From Thermochaetoides thermophila DSM 1495 (taxonomy: Eukaryota > Ascomycota > Sordariomycetes > Sordariales > Chaetomiaceae): a stretch of 64,000 bases of DNA. The notes under the pieces are model-generated. The model saw only the letters and a list, made by a program, of their open reading frames with translations. It did not search any database and had not been told where the DNA came from. The stretch covers positions 558,001-622,000 of the forward strand of contig NW_006383034.1 of assembly GCF_000221225.1 (NCBI RefSeq), read 5' to 3'. Positions 35,136 through 46,713 of this stretch are shown one piece after another. A program made the translations under genes and the position numbers. The first letter of the stretch is position 1. The number at the start of each line of letters is the position of its first letter.

Positions 35136-36704
35136 CTAGTCAACCCTCCTCTCCCTCCCCCAAACCTCCTCCCACCCCTTCCCCCTCGTCTCCGGCACCC
35201 TCTTGGTCACAAAAACACCCGCTGCGACCGCAAACCCCGCAAAAATAAAATACACCCATCCAGCCCCTCCCAGAACCCTATTCAGTTCCTCATTCACAAT
35301 AGGAAACAAATAAGCCACCAAAAATGTCGCCACATAATTGGCCCCCAACGCCCAGCTCTGCGCAGCGCCCACCGCCTCGGGCCCGACCAGCTCCGACGCA
35401 AGGATAAACGGCACCGGCCCGAGTCCGACAGCGAAGAACGCCACGAAGAAGAGCACTGCAAATGCGGAGAGGAGTTTATAATTGAAGACGATGGACAGTG
35501 CGAGGATGAGGGAGCTTGTTCCCTGCCCGGCGATGGAGAGTAAGATGCAGGTTTTGCGGCCAAGGCGGTCGGGGAGCGGGGAGGAGGCGATTGTGGCGGC
35601 GAGGTTGATGATTGAGATGAGGATGGTGAGAATGCCTGAGCTGATGGGGAGCAAGTCCTTTAAGAGGGAGACGGAGTACATGATGATGGAGTTGATGCCA
35701 CAGAGTTGTTGGGCGAACATGATACCTACTACGGCGAGGATCGCTGGGCGAGTGAGTGGGTCGGTTAGGACTTGGAGGAAGCCTAGTGTTATGGGCTTGC
35801 TGCGCGTAGGGGAGACAGGTTGAAGGAGGGACGGTGCTTCGGCTTCTTCATCAAGAAGACGCTGTCTTTCGGTTGGCGTCGGGGTCACTCCCCAAGAGGC
35901 AATCTCCTCCTCTACCCCCGAGCTCCGGCCCCTAATCCTCTGTAGAGCTCTCCTTGCCTTTGCAACATCGCCCTTCACACCCCCAAGCCATTTCGGACTC
36001 TCCACCACACCCCCCAACCCCACGATCTGCACAATCGCAATCCCAACCCCAACGATAAACACCCACCTCCATTCTCCCTTTCCCCCCTCACTCACAGAGT
36101 ACCCAAGACTCTGAGTTCCCAAAATCCCCACATTCACCCCAACCTGCGTCCAACTCCCGAAAAACCCCCTCCTCTCAGCGGGAACAACCTCGCTAATATA
36201 CAACGGCACAATCACGGTACTCGCACCGGCAGCGGTACCCGTCAGAAACCTCGACACGCCCAACGCGGGCGCGGAGGTAGCGAGGTATGCGATGACCGAT
36301 CCAACGAGGAAAAAAAGGGAGGTGAAGCGCATGCAGAGGAGACGACCGTAGCGGGAGGTTAGCGGGCCGGAGGTCAAGGACCCGAGCAGACCGCCGAGGG
36401 TGAAGACAGAGGAGATAGCAGCAAAGGTGGGGGGTGTCATGGGAATGCAGTCGGTATCATTATCGACTTGTTTGGAGCTGAAAGAGAAAAAGCGGGAGAC
36501 GATCGAGGGAGGTTTAGGCGATGCGCAGGTCAAGACATCTTGTGGGGCGTTGAGCTCGGCCTGGAAAGAGGGTTAGAATCATTTCATGCAGAGGAAACAG
36601 AGAGTGTGAGATACCAAGTGATAGCCGAACTGGAGTGGTCCCAGGACGGCGATGAGGACGAGGACCACCAGGTAGGGGGTGACGTCCTTTTGGGGGGACG
36701 TCAT
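35136..36704 (-). CDS. MFS sugar-type transporter
   Basis: Major facilitator superfamily transporter of the sugar porter family. Exons 36704-36615 and 36560-35136 (54-bp intron, GTATCT donor, TTTCCAG acceptor, phase 0) give 504 residues, right for a 12-helix porter. Visible signatures: PLQFGYHLAELNAPQ at the first helix, SRYGRLLCMR loop 2-3, RFLTGTAAGASTVIVPLYISEVVPAERRG, CGINSIIMYSV in helix 7, DRLGRKTC loop 8-9, and the terminal PETRGKGWEEV. The GYHxxELNxPQ start and the PESPKWL-like VESPKWLGG resemble the Vps73-type subgroup of fungal hexose porters. The substrate is not predictable. It lies between the racemase-type and reductase-type genes. Confidence 0.92.
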
Positions 36705-37097
36705 TTTGGTTGGGTCCGTAAGTCGAATATCTGATCGACTGCTAAATCATGGGCATGCAACGGAGAGTAGGCAGGCAAGCTGGACTTAAACTGGATATAT
36801 AAGGCATGCAATCGGGCAGTGGTTGTCGGAGTTAAAACGAGGCTGACGTCGCCGTGTAACTCAGTCAGAGACGTTGCCAATCAGACGCGACGTCAATGCC
36901 GAGATGCCAAGACTGCGCTAGGTGCACTACCTTGATGGCTGCCAAGAAGCAGCTAATAATATCGCTAGAAGCATATGCGGCTTACAAGACAGACAAGATT
37001 CATCTTTTCATTCAAGATCTCCATGCTGCTGGACGCAAAGGTTTCTTTGAATTTGTCTTCGTTAGGAACATCACTTTCCAAGAGTCAACTGCTCCAT
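36705..37097. promoter_or_regulatory. Upstream region of MFS transporter
   Basis: 393-bp gap between the transporter start and the 3' end of the NmrA-type gene, both on the minus strand. Contains the transporter promoter, with TATATAAGG at about 36796-36805. No other gene. Confidence 0.45.
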
Positions 37098-38121
37098 CTA
37101 GAACGTATCACTCCTCCAGCCTCCCGCCAACGCATGCCTAACCCCCTCCTCCAAACTATCCAAATTCTCGGGCCCTAACCCCAACACCTCATTATCATTC
37201 CGCTCATAAAGTGTCCCCCCCTCAGCCCAAATCCGCCTCAATGTAACCAGTGTCGCGCGGGGGTCACCCTCTTCCCAAAGCTTACCCTCCAGCTCCTTAA
37301 TCTCTTCCAGTGGCTTCTTAATGACTTCCCATTTAGCCCCCGTCTGCCGTTCATACTCAGCCAGCACCTGGTTCGGCGTAACGATGAAGGACTGGACTTT
37401 CAGAGCCTTGTCGAAGGATTCTTCAGGGTGGCGGAGAGTTGCTAGGACGAAGCGGCCGACGCTGTATATTATCAGTCAGCGTCATGCTCACAACTTGGGT
37501 GTATAAGAATGAGACGTACTCCTTCATAGTACAAAACCCAACCCTCTCCTCCCCATTCCCAATGACGTACGCCTTCTTTTTCTCCGCCACAAAACCCCCC
37601 GCCCCCTCCAACCCAGCATGCGCATTAACCCACATATCGAAGTACGGTCCTGTCACCACATACGTCACCCTTACCCTCTTCAAATTCTCCCTAATATACT
37701 TCCTTACAGCCAACTTCACTTGATGCGGCTTCTCGTAAGGACTCTTCTCGTTATGTTCAATGTCCGTTCCAAATTCCGACGGGAGGAACCATTTCACGCT
37801 TCCTGACTCTTCAGCCAGCTGCAATAATTTAATCTGATGCTGCAGCCCCGTCCTGCCAACCGCCGAAATGACAGTATCCGCCCCAGAATTTTGATATGCA
37901 GCGCGGATGTCGGACTCCGAGGTCAGATCTCCCACGATGAGGGAGAGGCCTTGGGACTGCCAATTGGTGAGGAGGGGGGCTTTGGAGGTGTGCGAGGCAG
38001 GGGAGGTGAAGAGGGTGACTTGCTGGAAGGGGGGGTTGGCGTGTAAGAGGGAAGAGGTGATGTAGCGGCCGATGGTGCCTGTGCCGCCGAAGATTAGGAT
38101 GCGCGAGGGGTTGAAGGACAT
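37098..38121 (-). CDS. NmrA/isoflavone-reductase-like NAD(P)-binding protein
   Basis: Atypical short-chain dehydrogenase of the NmrA/isoflavone reductase family. Exons 38121-37520 and 37461-37098 (58-bp intron, GTACGT donor, phase 2) give 321 residues. The nucleotide-binding loop ILIFGGTGTIGRYI follows the start at once. Then come LIVGDLTSESDI, GADTVISAVGRTG, the family segment KWFLPSEFGTD, VTYVVTGPYFDMW, and after the intron DVGRFVLATL. The first codon is chosen at MSFNPS because the glycine loop normally begins within 10 residues of the start. An upstream in-frame Met exists at 38139. Members reduce specialised metabolites or sense NADP. The substrate is unknown. It diverges from Rpa43 with an 886-bp gap. 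Confidence 0.88.
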
Positions 38122-39007
38122 TTTGAGCCTGATGATCAAGGTTAGACTGTAAGAGTGTGAGTGTGATAATCCTCGTTGGATGACGCTAGCTTGAGCCTTG
38201 AATAAAATGAGTGAGCCCAGGAAGCCCGAGTCTTTCAGAGAAAAAATGCGGTTCCGTATGCCTTATATCCGACGAACGAGTGGATGCTTCACGGCAGGCG
38301 CAAACGCAATCACTCAAGCAAAGGGCGCGATGGCCTCATCGGCGTAGCGTATCCGTGGACACTGCCCCTCTCAGACCCCGCCTGCCGGTTCTCCCGCCCA
38401 AGAACCCACTTGGACCTCGGGCTACGATCCTTGCTGCATTTGAGATGCCCGGAACTTGATGTCGAAAACTGCGACACAAGACTTCTACGGCAGGACACTG
38501 AAATCATTATCCAGTTGCCATCTTGATTGCTCAGTGCATCGTCGGTGGACGGCTTTTGACAACAGGGTCCAAGGCATCCTGCGTACGACTTATCTTGGAA
38601 GTACCGGTACACAGGAACAGATTAGCCCACCCACGCTTGGTCATGGTTCACTTGCCAGCCCTTTATCTGTCTGTCAATAGACAGATTTTGGCTTCAAAAT
38701 GCACATATCTGATACTTCCCTGAGTATTTTGGATGGTTAATATTCAGTTTATCCTACACAATCATCTAAAAACCGACTGCATTTGTTTGCAAATCTAAAG
38801 AACTGAGGCACCTCTACATGGGGGCTACCTTATCGATAAGTTGGTCCGCACAGCGAGGCATGTGGGGTCAATCATCAGCCCCTCTCATTGGTCAATCCAC
38901 CTGCAGCACAGCAGCGACAATTTTTTTGCAACCCAAACTTTCGCTTTGTCTTCGCGACTTCGATCAATCAACCGCCGCGCCAACGAAACTACCACCCCAC
39001 CATCGCC
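38122..39007. promoter_or_regulatory. Divergent promoter, NmrA-type gene and Rpa43
   Basis: 886-bp shared upstream region. It contains a perfect palindrome CTTATCGATAAG at 38829-38840, about 170 bp before the Rpa43 ATG, i.e. two back-to-back GATAAG sites. The TTATCGATAA core also occurs in the CDK1 divergent promoter. No gene within. Confidence 0.5.
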
Positions 39008-40426
39008 ATGTCTGCAGCCACCGCCGGCGATCCGCACGCTGCGGAAGTCCCCAGCAGCCAGCCTACCGAGAAAAAGCACAAGCGCTCCAAGTCCGACCAC
39101 AAGAAGAAGCGGTTGCGCGAGGACGATGACGGCGCCGTGGTAGCTGAGACTCCGCGCAAGCAGAAGAAGACCAAGAGCGAGAGCGCCGATGAGGCGGAGG
39201 TAGAGAAGTCGCACGAGGTGGTGGATGAGAAGGTCGAGAAGAAAAAGAAGAAGAAGAGTAAAGAGGAGGGCGAAGATGGAACGAACAAGAAGGAGAAGAA
39301 GAGCAAACGCAGAGAATCTGCTGTGATGGACGCCATGGATGTGGATGGCACCGAGGAGAAGACCGAGAAGAAAAAGAAGAAGGACAAGAAGAGGATAGAT
39401 GACACGCAAGAAGCCGAGCCTTCAGATGAGGAGAAGAAAGATAAGAAGAAAAAGAAGCACAAACCCAAAGAGCCCGTCACGATGGACATTCCCATCCGCG
39501 AAGCACAGCCGAGCACCGACATCCCCTCCGACTCCGACTTCCCCTTCTACACGCAAACCATCTCCCTCTATGTCCCCTTCTTCCCCGCCGGTTTCGATAA
39601 ACCCCTCACAAACATCGCCGCCCAGCACCTCGACCCCCTACTCAACCACTACTCCCCCATCTTGCGTGGCGTCCTCCTCAGCTACTCCAACCTCAACCTG
39701 TCCGACCGCCCGGTCAGAGCAAGCACCATCCATCCCCCGACAGATCAAACACCTGCCCTGCTGCACTCCATCAACGAGTACGCCGTCGGCTTTGGCTGGC
39801 TCACTTTCGACGCGCACCTGTTTGTCCCCGCCCGCGGGAAATGGATGGAAGGTGTCGTGCAACTCCAAAACGAAGGCCACATTGGCGTTGTATGCTGGAA
39901 TAAGTTCAACGCCAGCATCGAGGCGAAGCGTCTCCCCAAGGGCTGGAGGTGGGTCGACCTAGCCAAGGGTAACGCTAACCCCAAACCGGAGCCTCCAGCA
40001 GAAGAACAACCACAAGACTCCTCCAAATCCGACTCCTCCGACGCCCTCGACGGCGAAGAACTTCAAGTTATCGAGCAGATGCACACCACCGGCTACTGGG
40101 TCACTGCCCAAGGCAAGCGCGTCTCTGGCAAACTGCGCTTCCGCATCAAAAATTTTGATGTCGGTCTTGCAGGCGACTACGGATACCTCTCCATCGAAGG
40201 TACTTGCTTGGATGACGCTGAAGAACAAGCGCTCGCGGCTCAGGAACGCGAAATGGAGCGTCAGCGCCGCGCCAAGCAGCAGGCGCGGGGGGGGTTGTTG
40301 AGACCCATGTCAAGAAGGGTGCCCGAGTTCAGTATGACAAGGTTTGGGCGCGAGGAGCAGGAGGAAGATGGGCAGGGCAGGGCGGTGCTATATCGCGGGA
40401 GCAGGCCCGGAACGCCTGATGACTAG
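39008..40426 (+). CDS. rpa43: RNA polymerase I subunit Rpa43
   Basis: Subunit of RNA polymerase I. With Rpa14-type partners it forms the stalk that contacts Rrn3 for rRNA initiation in the nucleolus. Single exon of 472 residues. Residues about 20-155 are a Lys/Glu-rich, low-complexity nucleolar-type tail (repeated KKKKKK, EKK.KKK). The core begins with FPFYTQTISLYVPFFPAGFDKPL and continues through YSPILRGVLLSYSNLNL, a Pro-rich loop, FGWLTFDAHLFVPARGKWMEGVVQLQNEGHIGVVCWNKFNASI, the OB-fold strand pattern typical of Rpa43 and Rpb7, then GYWVTAQGKRVSGKLRFRIKNFDV. The start at 39008 (GCCATGTCT) is favoured over the open frame upstream, which reads into the leader. The C-terminus is Arg/Glu-rich. 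Confidence 0.9.
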   Translation: MSAATAGDPHAAEVPSSQPTEKKHKRSKSDHKKKRLREDDDGAVVAETPRKQKKTKSESADEAEVEKSHEVVDEKVEKKKKKKSKEEGEDGTNKKEKKSKRRESAVMDAMDVDGTEEKTEKKKKKDKKRIDDTQEAEPSDEEKKDKKKKKHKPKEPVTMDIPIREAQPSTDIPSDSDFPFYTQTISLYVPFFPAGFDKPLTNIAAQHLDPLLNHYSPILRGVLLSYSNLNLSDRPVRASTIHPPTDQTPALLHSINEYAVGFGWLTFDAHLFVPARGKWMEGVVQLQNEGHIGVVCWNKFNASIEAKRLPKGWRWVDLAKGNANPKPEPPAEEQPQDSSKSDSSDALDGEELQVIEQMHTTGYWVTAQGKRVSGKLRFRIKNFDVGLAGDYGYLSIEGTCLDDAEEQALAAQEREMERQRRAKQQARGGLLRPMSRRVPEFSMTRFGREEQEEDGQGRAVLYRGSRPGTPDD

Positions 40427-43400
40427 GTGTGGGTGTTCGGCGTTGCGAGGTGGGGCTTGCCGGGAGGGAGTTCGCCTTTGTCGGCGAGTGCCGCGGGTTC
40501 GGTGGGCAGGAGGGGGGTGAGGAGTCCGGGGTTTCGTTGAGTTGGTGGCCTAATTGGTAGTTTTCTAAGTTTCTCATCGCATGGTGCGGGTTTGGGATTT
40601 AAAATCACTTCATATTGCTAGATTTGGCGGCATTTGCTCTTTGTTCTTTCTTCGAATGGCGAACAATGGGCTGGGGCGGGATCGTTATAGACTCGAGTGT
40701 TTTATCGTGTCATATCTGGAAGGACGGAAAATAATTGTGTTAACTGGGAAGACAGGACTCAGACCTCTTTTGCCAGGTGTTTTAGGAATGGATTACGTGA
40801 CCACTTGTGTTATGTCTGTTGCGTAATTTACAAAGTTGACTCCCCGTATCCCAGATTTCCGAAGACGGCGTCAAATCTGGTCAATACCTGTACCGTAATG
40901 CCTCATCTGTAAGAACCATAGGTCTGAGTACTAGGGGAATAGCAGCGCTGTTTGGTGATGCAACGCATGGATCCTGGCTTCATGACTATGTTAGCAAGAA
41001 GATTTGTGATGAGGGAGGGGACGAGACACTCATGATGGCTTGTGTTGGGCATGAACTTGGTTTGCTGCTGTCAGGATGATGTCGTCTTACGTTTAGCCTA
41101 ACTGTTGTTTGTTGTAACCACTTAGTATCGCTAGGCTGGAAATGGCTTCATATTCGAACTGTTAGTCAGATGCGGTGTTTCGAATCCCAGCATGCTTGAT
41201 GCTCGATTCCATTCGTTAAAGCCGCGATGTCGCCCCTCTAGTTCCTGTCGTGTTGCTATTAGACAACATCCACTGAGAGAGCTGTGCGCCTTCTCATTCG
41301 TCTCTCCAAACCAACGCTACGCTGCGTCGGGTCAACTCCGAGTGACGCTCAGTATGAGATAAAACAGCTTTTCAGAAAAGGCAGCTTCTCACTTCCTGGT
41401 CGAGCTGCATCTCTATCTCTCTCTCTTTCTTTTTTTTGTCCTTCATATTCCAATCTAGAAGATTTGCCTACCTAAACACCCACCTGCCAAATATCCATTG
41501 GTATATAGTCTGCCCTCCATAGGCTACGGGTGGTTGTCTCCGGACTCCCCTCCGGCTCTCTAGGTCCTGCCCCTGTGCTTTTAGAAAACTAGAAACTAGT
41601 GCTTCAAATCTCGCGCGAAGAAAGGAAAATTGCCGTGATGCTTTTTTTAAACAAATAAACGACCTCCACTTTGAGTTGTTTCAAACAAGTACAAAGAGAA
41701 GTCAGGTCTACTGACTAAAAGCAGAAGCCTTAAAAGTGTCGCGACCAACAGGGGCTCGATCTCGAAGAGTGGATTCCGTGCAGCAAACTGATCGGAGTAA
41801 AAGGGAGTTGTGACCCATCAAACCTAGATGTCCACCCCTAACGATCCCACGCATTGGGCAGGCGTTCCTCAACACTAGGAAGCTTAATCCTCAACACCCA
41901 AGGATGTTGACCCTCAACAATCTGTGCCATTTAGCAGGAGGGAACAAGGGAAAGGGTGTATGAGATGTATATAGATTGCAGGCAGGGCCATCGGGTCCTA
42001 TACAGATGATTTTGATTCTGCTCTTCTTCACCTGACTCGTGGATCCAGAAACAGCCTAGTCACAATGGAGCTAAGCCGTCAGGAACCTAGCAGCAGTCGG
42101 AAAGCCTGTCTGTCTGCCTTCTCTAGGGGGAGATACCGGATTTGACCGAAACCCCCAGTTACCACTACATTGGAAAATCATGGATATTTGCATGCATATG
42201 TGTTAGCTTGGTGCTGACTTTTGGCTCTGTCGCCAAAAAGTATGACCGTGGTGACTTGCACTTAGTAAACTGAACACTAGGAGTTGGGTGGCTTGGGTGG
42301 TGAAGAAACTCTTGCTTGTGCAAATAAAGTTATTCAAATAAAATTCCGCAAACGTCAAGAACTGCCGATCGATGGTATAAATGTGCGGTATTTTGCTCAA
42401 GTTGTTGAGTTCCAGTGCCATGGAATCTGGGTCAGAGCAGTGTCAAGTTCGTAGTCTGATTGTCTAGTAAAGCGCTTAGTGTGCAAGTACTGATTTCGTC
42501 ATCTCGCTGGTCAGTTCCTTAGCATGAGTGCTTTAGTTAATTGGCTTCTGAGTTTTTTTCACATTAAATATGTCTTGAAATCAATCGTCCCAAATGCTCA
42601 GAAACTAGTGCCAGTTGGTGAGCAGGCACAGGGTTTGTGCATCTTATCTGACCAATATTGGTCGACAATGAGATAGTTACTGATATCAATTGAACAGCAA
42701 ACACAGCTTTGCCATTAACTCAGAATGCCTAAGGCTCTCTGGCCCCTCCTGCCACTCAGCCAGAGCCCCACAATGGCCCTTTTACAACATCTGAACGAAA
42801 CTCTACATCTCATCCTTACTCAACACCACTAATTCACACACCACAGCCAATAACAATTCAATTTTCCATTGCAGCGGCAAGAGATGCCGGCACTACTGAC
42901 TGTACTCCAAATGACAGGTGTCGGTCTGAGAGTTCTGCAAAATTCGGTGTTGTTTTTGCTAGCAATGCTGTGATACAAGGGTCTCATGGGAATGTTGGGA
43001 CAATGGGTGGTTGAGGGTTGATATTTGTTCTTCATCCCACATGCACATAGGGCTTTTGCTCTTGTTTTTTCCCCTGCCTGGCTTACAGGCCCTTTTCTCG
43101 TGCCTTGAAGCTTTCTGGGCGTCAGGGTTCTAATGGGGCGTTTGGGGTTTGGTTTGGCCTTCTGTGTTCTAGTTACGCTTTGCAGATAATGTTGTTGTAG
43201 CCAGCATAGTACCAGTCAGAATTGACAAAAGTTCAGCTGATCAACACCCTTGATTTGCTTGCCTGGAGGGTATTGCTAAACTTATAGAGAGTGCTTGAAA
43301 AACAATCCTACAAAGAATAGACAATTGGATTAAATCAACTGCTCAAAACCGCAGATAATCTGAGTGAACACGCAGGTTGGACCAGTGGTAACAAATATCA

Positions 43401-44934
43401 TGCAGAGAGGAAAGTGCTCAAAGCTTGCTGTATGTTTAGCACACCTGCCTCTTTACATGTCATAGTTAGTATCCAACATGCTCTAGGAAACCTATCAAAG
43501 TACAGCAGCTTTCAACCTTGTTAAACAGAGCTGCGACCGGATCCCGCCTTCTCCTAAGTCTTACAAGAAGCAGCTCAGAGCTGCTTCCAACATAAAATAG
43601 GCTGCAGATATTACATATGGATGACAAAGATATACCCCCTTTCGCTGTCCGTCAAGCTTATGATGCACCTCCTGACTACATGGAAGCAAAGAGCCAATTA
43701 ACTCCAAGAAGCAGAATTCAACAGCTTCCGTGACTGGAAAGATGAGTACTCGCTGCAATCCGATTGAAGAGACTGCATGTCTGCAGCTAAATCTAGGTAG
43801 TTAATGGGCTAGCTATTTTCTCGCACACATAGCAGATGTGCTCAGGAACGATACAATATCTATTTCCAGATAGATGTCTTCTTGAGAGCATATATTTGCG
43901 GACCGTGCTGTAATGACTCTTCGAGATAGTCAACTCCATGAGTTAACATACATAAAGCTTCATAGCCAATATCAACTCTTCACCTGCTACTCTGGGAAGA
44001 GTTGTGATATTTGAGTATGGCCTACATTGAGTATGGCCTACATGTTGTTACACAAAACCAGCTTACACAACAGAATGTCACATGGTACATAAACTTTCAA
44101 AGTTGTTAGGTTTCTGCAAGTTCTTGTCCATGGCAACCAACCGCTGGCCATAGCCCACAGATTTGCTTTTTATTCGTCAGTTGTCGCTGAGCTGGAAACC
44201 GGTCCGGTTGTGCCGGGCGGGAATCGTGCTGCACGTGTAAGCACACATGGGGAATCAAGAATCTGGAACTCGGTGTCTTCCTGAAGTGGTCTAGAACCAG
44301 TTCCTCACATAGTAGGTACTTAAACTACCACACGCTCCACGGCCGCGTCACATAAGATGTGATAAGTAGACCCGAACTGCTAGCTAACAATGGTCTGGCT
44401 TAGAGGGCAGGGACTCTAAACAGAACTTATTGATTGACAACAGGCTTGAGTTGGCATGTTGCATTGGATAAGGCGGCATGGTACGGCTGTATGGGAGGGA
44501 AAAAGCTGCGACACCCGCGCGGCTTGGTGGGGGTAGGGCTATAAGCTTAGAGGCGGGAGGAGGGGAAGTCGTAGGTAAAACAAGTCCTCTTGTCTCTAAC
44601 AGCTGACAGGCTCTCTCCCAGGCCCTTTATGCGACGTACTAACGTAGTTGTTCTCAGCCTAGCTATAAAATTGTTCTAATCCTTCTGGGGAGCAAGTATG
44701 CCTTGGATATGTGGAAGCTCACGATTACCTCCCAGTCAAGACTCAGGCGATGTAAACAATCCCCGAGCCCCGTTAGTGCTCGTAATCCAGCCAGAACAGC
44801 ATACAATTGGTGTCCAAACTGCAGCGTTTCCAAGTTGCCGAGCCCAGCATCACCTTGTTTTACCGGTATCATAGTTTGTTGATACCATATCAGCGCAGTA
44901 TCTTTCTGTGACTTACAACTACGTTATGTCCGCA
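40427..44934. other. Gene-poor AT-rich stretch
   Basis: 4.5 kb without a supportable gene. All open frames are short and lack motifs. Visible structure is limited to a pyrimidine tract (CTCTCT/TTT) at about 41411-41440 and an exact 16-bp tandem duplication at 44011-44042. The left end should hold the Rpa43 3' UTR. It may contain relics too decayed to read by eye. Confidence 0.5.
44011..44042 (+). repeat. 16-bp perfect tandem duplication
   Basis: TTGAGTATGGCCTACA occurs twice without interruption at 44011-44026 and 44027-44042. It is most likely replication slippage or a repair scar in non-coding DNA. Confidence 0.8.
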
Positions 44935-46668
44935 CTGTATTGGATGGCTTGATGAGTAAAGAGACACCCTCAAGTCTTGCTAATTGCCAACCTTCCGGAC
45001 ATTCCGCAAGAGTCCAGAACATGGTTGATTGGAAAACACTTATTTGCTTGAAAAATGGTGCATGGCACAGCCACATCCGCCCTCTCAAATTGTGCCTTGC
45101 AAAATCGAGTACTGGTGGTCTCCCATAAGGTTCTCCATGGTCCCCAATCCTCTTCCTCCTGCACTTCCTACCAATTATCATCCACTCGCAACAAGAATCT
45201 GCGTTTATGTACATGGACGGCCACGCACAACTCTCATGGAGCAAGCACCCAGTGCAACTAGCCCACCACGCATCCCTCAGGGTTGGCCAACTATGCACCA
45301 AGGCCCGGGGGCTCTGCCTCACAATCGATCCTAACAAGACAGAGGTCCTGTATATTCCCCCCGGGGGGCTGGGGCAAAGCGAGGCACGTTTGATCTCGCA
45401 AGCATTTCGACATAGGTGGAAGGGGCGTCATTTTCCCCTGGCAAATCCATCAAGTGGCTGGGCGTCTCGCTGAACCCCAAGCTCAGCCCTGTAACGCAGG
45501 CGGCCGCGAGGGCGTCTGCAACGATTGCGGTGGTGGGGTTGGTCAAGCGCCTGTCTAACACGAGGGTCCGGGGATTCCCCCGCGGCTGGCCCCAACATCT
45601 TCAACGCAGTCGTCACTCCCTCCCTTCTCTACGGCATGGTCCAACTTGACACCAGCCCACATAGGGCGGGGGTCAACGGCTGCTTGGTCTCATCCAGGCT
45701 CGCATCGGTGTGGTCATCTCTCACTAAGGTTGCAAACGCAGCACTGAGGGCGATATTCCCTGTGTGGAGGACAATACCAACCCCGTGGCTCTGGTGGCTT
45801 GCCGGCCTCTATCCTGAGTACTTGATGGACAAAGAACAAGTACGGTGGGGGAACCGCATTGTGATATTACCGGCTAGCCACCCTCTGTGGATTAGGCTTG
45901 CCCAACCCCCTTATCGCGGTTGGTCCCGCTTGCACCAAGCAGCCTCTGGCCTGAGGGCTAGGCCCCAGTGGGAGCCCAAATGCGCGGGCATCAGGGCGTG
46001 GCTTGTCCTCCTTTCCTCTCCTCCCAAGAAACGTCGCGTCCCTTCCCCGGACATGCACAGATGGTCGCAGGCCAACAGACCCCCCTCTGCTCGATGGAAC
46101 AGGCACTCGGCCAAGCCCTTCCTCGAGAATTTTTCCCGGCAGTGCCTCTCCCGCTGGTTGGCAGAGACCTCGGGTCACGGCGACTTCCTGAAGTACCACA
46201 CGCGGTTCAACCACTCCCCAGAGGCTAATAAAGAACGCCCCTGCGGCGGTGCGGTGTCCAGAAGCCACTTCTTTTCCTGTCCTCTCACCTCCTTCAACAA
46301 CCCACTTGTTGGCAGGCTAGACCCTGGGGGCAAGCCTGGGACGCTGCCACAGGGCACCCTATCCCGTTACCACACCTCCCTCGCTCCCCTCTCGCAAGCC
46401 CGCCCCAAACCCAACGTGCGGATCTAAACTCCCAGCCTAACGACCCGGAGTAGGTCCCAACGAGGCACATGCCTGGGGCCGGCCGGTTTCAATAACCTTC
46501 CCCTGCCCATAGTACACTGCACTCCCTCTAACCCACGCCGGTTTTACCCTATGCAGCTTTCCCCCGGCGTTACCTGTATTTAATCCTACTCAAATAGCTT
46601 TTGCCCGCCGGCGTCGAGGGCACGACCCAGCACCCTCGGTGGTGAACCCGATCGAAAAATAGATTAGA

Positions 46669-46711
<43 letters not shown>

Positions 46712-46713
46712 AT
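44935..46713 (+). mobile_element. LINE (Tad1-like non-LTR), copy 4, longest
   Basis: Plus-strand 5'-truncated element. It begins inside the reverse transcriptase. GLP, then an in-frame TAA where Gln is expected, then GSPWSPILF is the RT motif before the active site, and the active site reads YMDGHA rather than Y-x-D-D. DPNKTEVLYIPP and IKWLGVSLNPKLS follow in another frame. From 45525 a 300-codon frame remains open: GPNIFNAVVTPSLLYGM, PWLWWLAGLYPEYLMDKEQ, PPKKRRVPSPDM, the Cys/His motif CPCGGAVSRSHFFSCP, and the end PKPNVRI at 46427. The 3' UTR carries GCACGACCCAGCACC and ends in an AAAT microsatellite (46668-46713). The stop, frameshifts and altered active site make it non-autonomous. Typical target-site duplications were not found by eye. 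Confidence 0.85.
46668..46713 (+). repeat. AAAT microsatellite tail of LINE copy 4
   Basis: About eleven AAAT units directly after GATCGAAAAATAGATTAG. Simple A-rich tails of this type are the normal 3' ends of this LINE family. Shorter variants end the copies near 23.3 kb and 22.5 kb. Confidence 0.9.

Noticed and set aside
41150..41200. TTTCGAATCCC resembling a tRNA B box
   Set aside because: No A box at the right distance and no foldable acceptor stem.
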